Below, piece after piece: positions 1-8,001 of a stretch of 12,228 nt of DNA. The translations under genes and the position numbers were made by a program. A model generated the notes under the pieces. It saw nothing but the letters and a program-made list of their open reading frames with translations. It ran no database searches and was not told the origin of the DNA. Origin of the DNA: DATGZH01 sp035297265 (GTDB lineage: Bacteria > Actinomycetota > Acidimicrobiia > Acidimicrobiales > RAAP-2); contig DATGZH010000041.1 in assembly GCA_035297265.1 (NCBI GenBank), positions 1 to 12,228 of the forward strand, given 5' to 3'. How positions within the stretch are numbered: position 1 is the stretch's first letter; the number at the start of each line of letters is the position of its first letter.

Positions 1-1233
1 GAAGGCGAAGGCCACGATCACGAGGGCCGACGCCGGCACCGCTAGCAGCAGGAGCGTGACGAGGAGCTGGCGCAGGGCGTGGCCCCCCTGGTGCCAGCGG
101 ATGGCGGCCTCGGGGAGGAGGTAGCCCCCGAGGGCGAAGGCCCCGAAGACGATGGCCTTCGAGGCGACCGAGATGGCGGCGTAGGAGCCGGAGAGGTGCG
201 GGTTCAGCTTGCCCATCACGATCACGTCGATGTTCTGGAGGAGCGCCAGGAGGGCGAGAGCGAAGAAGGCCGTCACGAAGTCGACGATGAGCTCGTGGCG
301 CTCCCGCTCGGCTCCCGGAAGGGCACGGTGGGGCCGGAGCGAGGCGGCGAAGCGGCGCAACCGGGCCGTCCGGCTCTCGACCTCGGTCCGACCGACCTCG
401 CCCCGGGCCTCTTCGACCTGCACCTCGGCCGCCCAGACCCGGTCGGCCCGCAGTCGCGCGTGCACCACCGTGGCCAGCTCGGCCACCAGGTAGCCGACGG
501 CCGCGCCGGTCACCCCGAAGAGGGCGGCCAGGCAGAGCATGGCGACAGTGCGCACGCCCCCCTCGACAAGGAGGTTGGCCGACAGGTCGAGGTAGTTGCG
601 GTGGGCCTGGAGCAGGCCGCGGTCGAGGGACAGCAGCACCCAGATGCCCCCGGCCATGAGGACGGCGTCGAGGCCGAGCGGGTGGTGCTGACCGAGGAGC
701 GAGGCGAGCGCCGGGCCGCAGGCCACCACGACGAGGGCGAAGAGCACAAGCACCGTCGTGCCTTGGGCGTGCGCCCGTCGGGCCCAGTGCTGGACGACGT
801 GAGCCTGGCCCTCCCCCCGCCACGCCGTCACCCGGCGCACCACGCCCACGATGACGGCCGAGCCGGGCATGGAGACGATCAGGAAGAGCCCGGTCAGCTG
901 GGCCAGCTGGCCGTAGCCGCCCGTCGAGAGGATGCGGGCGAGGATGATGGTGACGACGACGTTGGCCCCGTTGGCGAGGAGCCCGGCGATGGCCAACGGT
1001 CCCGCCTGGAGCAGGCCGGCCCGCACCGTGTCCGCCTTGACGTCGCCCGCGGTCCCCTCCCCCGGCGGGGCCTCGGGCGGCAGCATGAGCTCGCCCCCGA
1101 TCACCGGCACCGTCGACGTCGGGGCGAGCGAGAGTGCCCCGGGCACCCCTTCGAACGCCGCTTCGGCCGCCTCGACCGCGCTCACCTGGCCGTCGGGCCC
1201 GGGCTCGCCGTCGACCGGGCGCGAGCGGCTCAT
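1..1233 (-). CDS. Polysaccharide/oligosaccharide flippase (Wzx/MATE-like MOP superfamily), 3' part outside window
   Basis: 411 codons are visible from ATG at 1233; the frame is still open at base 1, so the C-terminus is missing. After a polar, acidic, probably cytoplasmic N-terminus (residues 1-70), hydrophobic segments lie at roughly 75-100, 108-130, 158-182, 188-203, 222-255, 317-338, 350-375 and 388-411. This is the start of a 12-14 helix protein. The stretch QNIDVIVMGKLNP (333-345), followed by SGSYAA and a glycine-rich helix, resembles the start of the second half in flippases of the polysaccharide-synthesis family. The charged loop at 258-316 is longer than I would expect. Family members move polyprenyl-linked glycans across the cytoplasmic membrane. 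The ATG overlaps the stop of the upstream gene (ATGA, 1230-1233) and only a weak GGTGGG precedes it, so translational coupling is likely. The neighbouring membrane glycosyltransferases support a glycan-export role; the substrate is unknown. Confidence 0.82.
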   Translation of the reverse strand, partial: MSRSRPVDGEPGPDGQVSAVEAAEAAFEGVPGALSLAPTSTVPVIGGELMLPPEAPPGEGTAGDVKADTVRAGLLQAGPLAIAGLLANGANVVVTIILARILSTGGYGQLAQLTGLFLIVSMPGSAVIVGVVRRVTAWRGEGQAHVVQHWARRAHAQGTTVLVLFALVVVACGPALASLLGQHHPLGLDAVLMAGGIWVLLSLDRGLLQAHRNYLDLSANLLVEGGVRTVAMLCLAALFGVTGAAVGYLVAELATVVHARLRADRVWAAEVQVEEARGEVGRTEVESRTARLRRFAASLRPHRALPGAERERHELIVDFVTAFFALALLALLQNIDVIVMGKLNPHLSGSYAAISVASKAIVFGAFALGGYLLPEAAIRWHQGGHALRQLLVTLLLLAVPASALVIVAFAF

Positions 1234-3266
1234 CTGCCCACCGTAGCGACGGTGTGCCGTCCCGCCCGGGCCGCGGCGAGCACACAGTCGGGCACGCCGA
1301 GCGGTGCGAACGGGCGGCGCTCGACCGCCGTGGTGCAGCGGACGAGCGTGCCGGCCGGCACCCGCAGCGGTCCGACCGCGAGGTGGATGGGCTGCCAGAC
1401 CCAGGCGTCGTGCTGGTAGACCGGTGCCTCGCCGAGCACCTCGGTCATGAAGCCCGCCGCGTACTGCGGGTCGTTGCCCCGCTGGATGGGCGCCAGCCGC
1501 GCCGAGAGGCGCGGGATCACCACGGTGGTGGCCTGCCAGCCACGGAGCCCGCGGTGCACCGCAGCGAGCTGGGCCGGCGTGCCGGTGGGGAGCGGCCGGA
1601 AACCGATGGCGAGACCGGCGAGCAGGATGAAGGCCGGTTTCTCGGGCCCGGCCCGATCGGCCACCCCCTGTGGGCCCCCGCCGCCCACCATGGCGAAGTG
1701 CAGGTGGTCCTCGGCCTGCCAGGCCATCGAGGACTGGATGCCGCTGAACGGCGCCGGGTAGGCGAGGACGACCGAGTGGGACGGCAGGTGCTCGCCGGCC
1801 AGCGCGTACCACGTCGGGATGGTCACCGCCTCGGTCGTGAACGGGACGGTCGGCGCGATGGCCACCACCATCGGCACGAGGGCCACGAGGGCCGCCACCG
1901 CGGCCGCTCCCCAACCGACGGCCCGTCGGGCGGCCGGCGCCAGCTTCGAGAACGGGCTCCCCTGCGAAGCGCCGAGCGCGTAGGACCGGTCCACCACGAT
2001 GGCCAGCATCACCGCCACCGCCAGGTAGGTGACGAGCATGAACCGCTGCTCGATCACGTCGGCCATGAGGGGCAGGTGCTGGAGGAGCTTCCAGGGGACG
2101 AAATACGGCCGTCCTACCCCGAGGGTGAGTGAGCCGGTGACGACAGCGAAGGCCCCGAAGAACCACAGCCGTCGGTCCTTGCGCCACACGCAGAGGCCGG
2201 CGAGCAGCACGCCGATGAGGCCCCAGCCGAGATAGGCGGTGGACCGCATGATCGGCCCGTAGTACCCGCCGAGCTGGATCGTCGACTGCCCGCTGCTCGA
2301 GGACCCGTCGACGAAGTCGCGCACGATGTTGCCCCCGATGGCGGGGATGTTGGCGCCGGGCCAGATGAGCCCCGAGAGGTGCGCCCGGCCGCGCAGCGCG
2401 TACCAGACCGGGTAGGCGAGGAGGAGCACCGTGGTGGCGAGCATCACCCCGAGGCCGACGAGCGCACCTGGCAGGCGGGCCCGGAGCTCGGCCCGGTGCG
2501 ACACCAGGGCGTACCCGACGAGGAGGGCGACGCCGATCACCCCGGCCACCACCATGATCAGCACGGCCTCGGTGCTGATGAAGAACTCCGCCGCCACGAG
2601 GACGCCGGCCCCGATGGCGACGGGCACCGGGCGGCGACGCTGGCGCACGAGGAGCTCGTCGAGCGCGCCGAAGATGAACGGCGGTAGGACGAGCATCGCC
2701 ATCATCAGGTGGGCGAACGCGAGGTTGTCGAGCATCATCGGGCTGAAGCCGTAGAGAAGGCCAGCCAGCCAGGCGGCCGGCGTGAAACGGACGTAGCGCC
2801 TGGCCAGCCAAAAGGCGCCGATGGCCGAGAGGGCTGGGGCGAGCGTCGACGCGACATTCAACGTGGCGACCGGGCCGAACAGGAGCGTGACCGGCGCCAG
2901 CGGGATCCCGATGCCGAGCACACTCGTGTTGGACAAGAGGTCGATCCCGCCGGGGTGGTAGAGGGCCGAGGAGTAGAGCGGGTTGTGGCCGTGCGTGAGG
3001 GCGTAGGCCGGCCACTCGATGAACCACAGGAAGAGGGCCGGGTCCCCGCAGCCGCAGGTGGTGGTGGCCGTCGGATGGGTGCTCCAGACGTGCCACCAGA
3101 GCAGGACCGAGAGGCCCAGATACGAGAGCCCGGCGACGAGGTAGGGCACGAGGACCGGGCGCCGGCGCCGGTCCCGGCGGACCGTCGAGGGCTCCCCGGC
3201 CGGCGGGGTCGCCGGCCCGACGTCTTCGGTGGCCTCGGCCGGGACCACCGTCTGGTCGACGCTCAC
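1230..3266 (-). CDS. Large polytopic membrane protein, putative GT-C-fold glycosyltransferase
   Basis: 678 residues from GTG at 3266. A basic cytoplasmic N-terminus (28-37, rich in Arg) precedes the first membrane helix at about 38-60. The first outer loop carries CGCGDPALFLWF (71-82), followed by an NPLY / HPGG region (95-107). An acidic residue (here D75) in this loop is typical of GT-C glycosyltransferases, which use polyprenyl-phosphate sugars on the outer membrane face. About ten further hydrophobic segments reach to about 475. The last roughly 200 residues look like a soluble extracytoplasmic domain with WQA and GGGG motifs and two cysteines (644, 661). I recall this architecture from many uncharacterised actinobacterial membrane proteins, but I cannot assign a named enzyme. 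The gene starts 31 bases after the flavoenzyme stop and overlaps the flippase start by 4 bases, so it sits mid-operon. The ribosome site is only a weak G-rich run. The family call is inference. Confidence 0.75.
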   Translation of the reverse strand: MSVDQTVVPAEATEDVGPATPPAGEPSTVRRDRRRRPVLVPYLVAGLSYLGLSVLLWWHVWSTHPTATTTCGCGDPALFLWFIEWPAYALTHGHNPLYSSALYHPGGIDLLSNTSVLGIGIPLAPVTLLFGPVATLNVASTLAPALSAIGAFWLARRYVRFTPAAWLAGLLYGFSPMMLDNLAFAHLMMAMLVLPPFIFGALDELLVRQRRRPVPVAIGAGVLVAAEFFISTEAVLIMVVAGVIGVALLVGYALVSHRAELRARLPGALVGLGVMLATTVLLLAYPVWYALRGRAHLSGLIWPGANIPAIGGNIVRDFVDGSSSSGQSTIQLGGYYGPIMRSTAYLGWGLIGVLLAGLCVWRKDRRLWFFGAFAVVTGSLTLGVGRPYFVPWKLLQHLPLMADVIEQRFMLVTYLAVAVMLAIVVDRSYALGASQGSPFSKLAPAARRAVGWGAAAVAALVALVPMVVAIAPTVPFTTEAVTIPTWYALAGEHLPSHSVVLAYPAPFSGIQSSMAWQAEDHLHFAMVGGGGPQGVADRAGPEKPAFILLAGLAIGFRPLPTGTPAQLAAVHRGLRGWQATTVVIPRLSARLAPIQRGNDPQYAAGFMTEVLGEAPVYQHDAWVWQPIHLAVGPLRVPAGTLVRCTTAVERRPFAPLGVPDCVLAAARAGRHTVATVGR

Positions 3267-3297
3267 CGCCCGCCCCGACCAGCCGTCCGCCGAGCCA

Positions 3298-4815
3298 CTA
3301 CCCCGAGGGGGTCCGGCGCGGCAGCACCGGGGCGTCCCGGCCCGTCCCGCCCGACGGCCGCTCGCTGTGCTCCTCGTGGTACTCCTGCTCCACGTTGACC
3401 GCCCAGATGTCGTGGTGGGCGCCGTGGATGTTCTCCACCGTGAGCATGGCCGTGTACATCGAGTGGTCCTGGTTGTTGTACTTGTGCATCCCGTTGCGGC
3501 CGATCGGGTGCACGTTCGGGGCGTGCACGTCGAGCCACTTCACGATGGTCTCGACGTTGGCCCGGTACTCGAAGTCGTAGTAGGGGTAGGCCTTGGGCAC
3601 CCGCACGACGTAGCCGACCTCGACGTCGGCCGCCCGCACGAGGCCCAGCCGCTCGACCTCCTGCTTGCCCAGCTCGACCAGAGCCTCGTCGGGGCTCCCC
3701 CAGAGCTCGTCGCCCTCGAAGACGAAGTACTCGAGGCCGAGACAGGTACGGCCCTCCTTCACCATGTAAGGCGACCAGCGGCCGAAGTTCTGGATGCGCC
3801 CCACCTTCACGTCGGTGGCGTGGATGTAGATCCAGTTGTCCGGGAAGCCCAGCGCCTCGGGGATCACGAGGGCCACCGTGAGGAAGTCCCGGTAGTGGAG
3901 GTCCTTGCCGGCGGTGAGCACCTCGTCGGGGGGCGGCGGCTCGATCGCCGCCACGAGGTCGGCCATGGGCATCGTGGAGATCACGTGGGAGGCCGGCACC
4001 CACTCGGCGGCCGACCCCTCGTGGACCACGGTCACGCCCTCGGCCCGGCCGCCGGTCACGTGGATGCTCTTCACCGCGGTGTTGAGGCGGACCTTGCCGC
4101 CCCGGTGCTCGACGAGCTCGCAGCAGCGCTCCCACATCATCCCGGGCCCGTACTTCGGGTACTGGAACTCCTCGATGAGGCTCGTGATGTCCTTCTGGTT
4201 CCTCTTCGGCATGAGTGCGTTCAGCACCGCCTTGCCGAGGTCGAGGTTCTTCACCCGCTGGGCGGCCCAGTCGGCGGGCATGTCGGCCACCGGCACCCCC
4301 CAGACCTTCTCGGTGTAGGTCTTGAAGAACGTGCGGTAGAGGCGCCAGCCGAAGCGGGCCACCAGCCAGCCCTCGTAGTTGGTCTGGTCCTTCGGCGGGG
4401 AGATCCGGGCCCGGAGGTAGGAGAAGCCACAGAGGATGGCCTCGAGCAGCCCCAGGTTGCGCAGCGCGTTCAGCGCTTTCAGCGGGTAGTCGTAGAACTT
4501 GCCCTTGTAGAAGATCCGGCTCATGCGGGGCCGGGTCAAGAAGTCCTCGTCGGGCAGGATCTCGTGCCAGAGCTCTTCGACGGGGGCCACCTTCGTGAAG
4601 AAACGGTGGCCCCCGATGTCGAAGCGCCAGCCGTCGCGCTCCACCGTCCGGCTGATGCCGCCCACGACCGAGTCGGCCTCGGCCACGATCACGTCGTCGC
4701 CCGCCTTCACCAGCTGGTAGGCCGCGGTCAGACCGGCTGGGCCGGCCCCGACGACGACGACGACGGGCTCGGCGTCGTGGCCGGCGCCGCCCGGCCCCCC
4801 AACCCCTGTCGTCAC
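3298..4815 (-). CDS. FAD-dependent oxidoreductase, amine-oxidase / UDP-galactopyranose-mutase-like (COG1232 type)
   Basis: 505 residues from GTG at 4815. The frame is open further upstream to an ATG at 4875, but that would add a 20-residue Arg-rich tail. GTG 4815 has a strong AGGAAGGA seven bases upstream and puts the dinucleotide fold near the N-terminus. Visible motifs are GAGPAG (23-28) after a run of valines, E46 at the end of the second strand to bind the FAD ribose, GGISRT (52-57) and DIGGHRFFTK (66-75). Near the C-terminus, IGRNGMHKYNNQDHSM is the second FAD-contact region of this superfamily. The protein has no signal peptide and no membrane helix, so it should be cytoplasmic. Relatives include UDP-galactopyranose mutase and protoporphyrinogen oxidase-like enzymes; members next to glycan genes are usually presumed to act on activated or lipid-linked sugars. 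The exact reaction is unknown. It is the first gene after a 222-base gap and probably heads a sub-operon with the next two genes. Confidence 0.85.
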   Translation of the reverse strand: MTTGVGGPGGAGHDAEPVVVVVGAGPAGLTAAYQLVKAGDDVIVAEADSVVGGISRTVERDGWRFDIGGHRFFTKVAPVEELWHEILPDEDFLTRPRMSRIFYKGKFYDYPLKALNALRNLGLLEAILCGFSYLRARISPPKDQTNYEGWLVARFGWRLYRTFFKTYTEKVWGVPVADMPADWAAQRVKNLDLGKAVLNALMPKRNQKDITSLIEEFQYPKYGPGMMWERCCELVEHRGGKVRLNTAVKSIHVTGGRAEGVTVVHEGSAAEWVPASHVISTMPMADLVAAIEPPPPDEVLTAGKDLHYRDFLTVALVIPEALGFPDNWIYIHATDVKVGRIQNFGRWSPYMVKEGRTCLGLEYFVFEGDELWGSPDEALVELGKQEVERLGLVRAADVEVGYVVRVPKAYPYYDFEYRANVETIVKWLDVHAPNVHPIGRNGMHKYNNQDHSMYTAMLTVENIHGAHHDIWAVNVEQEYHEEHSERPSGGTGRDAPVLPRRTPSG

Positions 4816-4822
4816 CAGCTGG

Positions 4823-4830
4823 TCCTTCCT
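4823..4830 (-). promoter_or_regulatory. Ribosome binding site that fixes the flavoenzyme start
   Basis: Reading the minus strand, AGGAAGGA ends seven bases before GTG 4815. It is one of the best Shine-Dalgarno matches in the window. The longer in-frame ATG at 4875 has no comparable site, so this motif decides the start. Confidence 0.7.
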
Positions 4831-4986
4831 GTCCTCACCCACCACCGGCCGCGCTCGTCGGCGGACCCCGGGCATCGGGCGGTACCGGTCTCGGCGGGCC
4901 GCCGGATCGCTCGCTCGCCGAACCGGCCGGTCTCGAACGGCCTGCTCCGGGGCCCCATCCGCGCCCGAGGATAGTGGCTCTACCAG

Positions 4987-5019
4987 GCCGGGCGGGGCCT
5001 CACGGGTCTCCCGCCCGGC
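4987..5019 (-). terminator. Perfect 10-bp GC hairpin after the PIG-V-type gene, candidate terminator
   Basis: The arms are GCCGGGCGGG and CCCGCCCGGC (4987-4996 and 5010-5019), exactly complementary, with a 13-base loop. The hairpin begins 18 bases after the stop codon of the PIG-V-type gene on the minus strand. No run of T follows, as is common for hairpin terminators proposed in high-GC actinobacteria. It could instead be an attenuator or an mRNA-stabilising stem, because the genes beyond it face the same way. Confidence 0.5.
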
Positions 5020-5037
5020 GGGTGCACGAGGGCCAGG

Positions 5038-6309
5038 TCAGGGCACGAGGATGTTGAGGAAGGCCAGGAGGGCGTAGAAGCCCATGCCCACCGCGGCCAG
5101 CACGAGGACCGCCCGCTCCATCCGAGGCCCGGTCAGCAGCGTGGCCCCGGCCACGACCAGCGGGAAGGCCGAGAGGGCGTAACGCTCGAAGGAGTCGAGG
5201 TTGGTCCCCGAGAGGGCGACCACGACCACCGCGGTGGCAAAGGCCCCGTAGGAGGCGGGGAGCCGCCACCAGCACACGACGAGGAGCGCCACGACGAGGA
5301 GGACCCAGGGCACGTGGAGGGCCGTGCCGAAGTGGTGGTGGACGAGGCCCGAGGCGTCGTGGATGAGCGTGTGGATCGGGTCCGACAGGCCGCCGTGGTG
5401 ACCGGACTGGGTCTGGACCCGCAAGGGCCGGAAGAAGTCGCCTTCCGCCGCGGCCGACCAGCCGAGGAACACGCAGATGCCGGCCACCGGGGCGAGCGTG
5501 GCCACCACCGAGGCCACCCTCTCCCCGCCACCGGACCGCCGCCACCAGCGCACCGCCTCGACCGCCACCGCCGCGCCGAGCAGCACCCCCAAGGGCCGGG
5601 TGAGCGCGGCGAGAAAACCGAAGACCGCCGCGGCCGACCACCCGGCCACGGTGACGGGCCGCACCGCCGTCGTCGGCGACGATTCGTCGACCAGCGTCTC
5701 GGCCAGCGCGGCCCCCGGACCCTCCGCCGCCGTCGTCGCCCAGAACACGGTCGTGCGCGTCCGGAGCGGCTGTGCCGGCCGGATGGCGAGGAAGCAGGCC
5801 GTCGTGAAGACGAGCAGGGTGCCCTCGGCGTAGCCCATGACGAACACGAAGGCCGGGGGCACGAGACAGAGCAGCCAGACCGAGCGGCGGGCCAGGGCCT
5901 CGCCCCCCTCTCGGCGGACGAGGACGTAGAGGAGCGCCGTACCAACGAGCGACGAGAGATTGGCCAGGAACACGAGCGCCGCGCCGTAGCTGACGCCAGG
6001 CAGCACGGCGAGGGCCCGGGTGACGAGCGGGACGAGCGGGAAGAAGCGCAAGGACTGGTGGCCGAGGGCCACGTAGCCGTACTGGGCGATGGCCTTGTAC
6101 CAGCCGGCGTCCCACCCGAGGAGCCCCTGGTGGGCCCGGTGCACCGCGCCCGGGCCGACCACGTGGGCCCGGTCCACGATGAGGTGGGCCATCACCACGG
6201 CGCCGATGACGATGGCCCGGGCCACGAGCCAAGCCGGCAGGACGGCCACGAGCGGTCGGGCGGCGCGCCGCAGGAGGTCGCTCGCCCCCGGCGCCGCGCC
6301 GTCGCTCAC
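5038..6309 (-). CDS. PIG-V-type (GT76-like, GT-C) membrane mannosyltransferase
   Basis: 423 residues from GTG at 6309. Family hallmarks are in order: WDAGWY (66-71) after the first helix, with the Asp in the expected catalytic position of the first outer loop; GYV and then FFPLVPL (89-95); LVPPAFVF and GYAEG (159-163); and LTRPLG (236-241). About nine to ten membrane segments fit a GT-C protein. Bacterial homologues of eukaryotic GPI mannosyltransferase II are common in Actinomycetota and are expected to transfer a sugar, probably mannose, from a polyprenyl-phosphate donor to a lipid or glycan acceptor outside the membrane. The GTG overlaps the stop of the upstream gene (GTGA, 6306-6309) and has no Shine-Dalgarno site, so translational coupling is likely. 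An in-frame extension upstream to 6468 lies wholly inside the neighbour and is rejected. A polar stretch at residues about 178-222 looks like an insertion between helices. Donor and acceptor are inferred from the family only. Confidence 0.85.
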   Translation of the reverse strand: MSDGAAPGASDLLRRAARPLVAVLPAWLVARAIVIGAVVMAHLIVDRAHVVGPGAVHRAHQGLLGWDAGWYKAIAQYGYVALGHQSLRFFPLVPLVTRALAVLPGVSYGAALVFLANLSSLVGTALLYVLVRREGGEALARRSVWLLCLVPPAFVFVMGYAEGTLLVFTTACFLAIRPAQPLRTRTTVFWATTAAEGPGAALAETLVDESSPTTAVRPVTVAGWSAAAVFGFLAALTRPLGVLLGAAVAVEAVRWWRRSGGGERVASVVATLAPVAGICVFLGWSAAAEGDFFRPLRVQTQSGHHGGLSDPIHTLIHDASGLVHHHFGTALHVPWVLLVVALLVVCWWRLPASYGAFATAVVVVALSGTNLDSFERYALSAFPLVVAGATLLTGPRMERAVLVLAAVGMGFYALLAFLNILVP

Positions 6310-7997
6310 GGGGTGCTGGGCGAGGCGGAACCCGACGAGGCGGTCGGCGTCTCCGGGGCGAACTGGGTGAGCTCCATCGGCTCGTAGAAGTGCTTGGGCT
6401 CGAAGAAGACCCACTGGTGGCCGCCCCAGCCCGGCGTGTCGAGGAGGGTGCTCGCCAGCTGCTCGCACTCGGTCCCGAAGGGCTGGTACTCGGGCGCCCA
6501 GACCAGCCAGATGTCGTGGCCCTGGGCTTCGGCCTGGAGCTTGTGGGCGAAGGCCACCGGGTCCGTCGCCTGCACCACCTGCTTGTAGTCCACCCAGTCG
6601 ACGTACTCGGGGCTCGTCCCCCGCGGGAACGTCACCTGCTCGTAGCGGCCGTTCGGCAGCAGCCGGTGCACCGAGGGGCCCAGCTGGTCGGGGCAGTAGG
6701 CCACCAGGTCACCCGGCTTGGCGTGCGCGTTGATGGCCGACGCCACCATCGGCGCCGCCGTGCGCTGAGTCCAGACGTTCTCGACGGCGACGCCGAGACC
6801 GCACACCGCGGCGACGGCCATGATCACCGCCCGTACCCGGACGTCGGCGAACGTGAGGGTGCCGAGGCCGATGAGGAGGAGCAGGGGCACGAAGGCGATG
6901 GCCGCGTACCGGGGCGAGAAGGCACTGCCGGTGGCGATGGCCCCGCCGATGGCGGCGAAGAGCGTCACTGCCACGACGAAGGACAGACCGCGAGCCGGGG
7001 ACCGCGTCCGCAGGTCGAGGTCGATGTGGTTGCGCCCCCGGGCCAGGCCGAAGAGGGCGAGCGCGGCCACGACGAAGTAGATGACGGCGAGGAGCCGCCC
7101 CTGGTTGGTGCCGGCGATCGAGACGGTCGCCTGGTTGTTGGTGAAGCCGGTCACCGCGTTGATGAGGGCCCCGAAGTTGGGGGGCTGGGCCCATGGCGTG
7201 CCGGTGTGGCGCGACTGGAAGACGAAGGTGGGGACCCAGGGGATGAAGAGGATGACCCCGCCGACGAGGGCGCCGATGGCGTAGCGGGCCGAACGGCGCA
7301 CAGCCTCGGCCCCGCGCCAGGCTCGCCAGACGAGCCACAGCCCGGTCGCCCCGACCAGGTAGAGCGCCCAGTACTGGGAGTAGAGGAGGGCCGCGGTCAC
7401 GATACCGAGGGCAATGAGGTTGCCCGGGCGGGGGCGGCGCAGCACCCGTTCCAGGGCCACGAAACCGCACGCCGTGAGGAACATGACGAGCGAGTACATC
7501 CGGGCTTCGGTGGCGTAGTAGACGGCGAACGGCGCGGTGGCGAGGAGCACGAGGACGGCCCAGGCCGACCATCGGCCCGAGTAGCGCCGGGCCGCCACGT
7601 AGGCCACCGGCAGGGTGGCCACCGACAGCACGCCCGACAGGGCCCGCACGGCGTCGTTCGACGTCCCGAAGACCTGCATCCAGAAGTGGAGGAGCAGGTA
7701 GTAGAGCGGCGGGGCCCCGTCCCGGCGGAGGAGGACGTGCAGATGGCTCAGTGGCTGGCGGGCGATGTCGACGGTCAGGGCCTCGTCGAGCCACATCGCC
7801 GAGCGCGTCCAGAACCGCAGGACCAGGCCGAAGGCCACGACGAGGACGATGAAGACGATCGCCGCCCAGTGCCACCAGCCGGTCAGCTCGGACGGCGGCG
7901 GCGCCTCGGTGCGCCCTTCCGCCGCAGGCGCCGGCGGTTCCTCCGCCGGATCGGGGCGCGTTCCCTGGTCGACCGCCGTCGCGTCCATCCCGGGCAT
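6306..7997 (-). CDS. GT39/ArnT/PMT-like membrane glycosyltransferase (GT-C fold)
   Basis: 563 residues if ATG 7997 is used; ATG 7988, three codons later, is equally possible. Neither has a clear ribosome site, so a leaderless or weakly led message is possible. A proline- and acid-rich cytoplasmic tail (1-40) leads into helix 1 (44-62). Then comes WLDEALT (69-75), whose Asp-Glu pair matches the catalytic loop of ArnT/PMT-type enzymes. GAPPLYYLLLHFW (94-106) and TEARMYSL (163-170) are further signatures of the family. About ten to eleven helices are followed by a C-terminal outer domain of roughly 130 residues and a Ser/Thr/Pro tail. The enzyme should transfer a sugar from a polyprenyl-phosphate carrier at the outer membrane face. 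It is the first gene of the minus-strand cluster and diverges from the peptide transporter. Its open frame extends upstream to 8225, but that would overlap the divergent permease gene and adds no family sequence. Sugar and acceptor are unknown. Confidence 0.85.
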   Translation of the reverse strand: MPGMDATAVDQGTRPDPAEEPPAPAAEGRTEAPPPSELTGWWHWAAIVFIVLVVAFGLVLRFWTRSAMWLDEALTVDIARQPLSHLHVLLRRDGAPPLYYLLLHFWMQVFGTSNDAVRALSGVLSVATLPVAYVAARRYSGRWSAWAVLVLLATAPFAVYYATEARMYSLVMFLTACGFVALERVLRRPRPGNLIALGIVTAALLYSQYWALYLVGATGLWLVWRAWRGAEAVRRSARYAIGALVGGVILFIPWVPTFVFQSRHTGTPWAQPPNFGALINAVTGFTNNQATVSIAGTNQGRLLAVIYFVVAALALFGLARGRNHIDLDLRTRSPARGLSFVVAVTLFAAIGGAIATGSAFSPRYAAIAFVPLLLLIGLGTLTFADVRVRAVIMAVAAVCGLGVAVENVWTQRTAAPMVASAINAHAKPGDLVAYCPDQLGPSVHRLLPNGRYEQVTFPRGTSPEYVDWVDYKQVVQATDPVAFAHKLQAEAQGHDIWLVWAPEYQPFGTECEQLASTLLDTPGWGGHQWVFFEPKHFYEPMELTQFAPETPTASSGSASPSTP

Positions 7998-8001
7998 GGT
8001 A

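Larger units (their letters stand above)
4816..5037. other. Intergenic gap inside the minus-strand glycan cluster
   Basis: These 222 bases lie between the stop of the PIG-V-type gene and the start of the flavoenzyme gene. They hold a GC-rich hairpin at 4987-5019 and the flavoenzyme ribosome site at 4823-4830. A TATCCT (about 4971-4976, minus strand) could serve as a -10 element, but I see no matching -35. No credible small gene is visible. The gap is the only non-coding break in an otherwise tightly packed cluster, so it probably separates two transcription units or reinitiates transcription. Confidence 0.5.

Noticed and set aside
79..1419. 446-codon plus-strand open frame at the left edge
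   Set aside because: It is a shadow of the flippase gene, which reads continuously on the minus strand with membrane helices and family motifs.
4816..4875. ATG at 4875 as start of the flavoenzyme
   Set aside because: It adds an Arg-rich 20-residue tail without family similarity and lacks a ribosome site. GTG 4815 has AGGAAGGA at ideal spacing.
3229..4974. 581-codon plus-strand open frame opposite the flavoenzyme gene
   Set aside because: It is antisense to a gene with clear FAD motifs. Its His/Val/Glu/Leu-rich low-complexity translation reflects mirrored codon bias.
5445..5640. Exact 16-base direct repeat (5445-5460 and 5625-5640)
   Set aside because: Both copies encode the same WSAAA membrane-segment pentapeptide with preferred codons in the PIG-V-type gene. 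Chance in a GC-rich coding region is enough to explain it.
5000..6232. 410-codon minus-strand open frame overlapping the PIG-V-type gene in another frame
   Set aside because: Its translation is Arg/Gly/Pro-rich without motifs, while the other frame has the complete PIG-V hallmark series.
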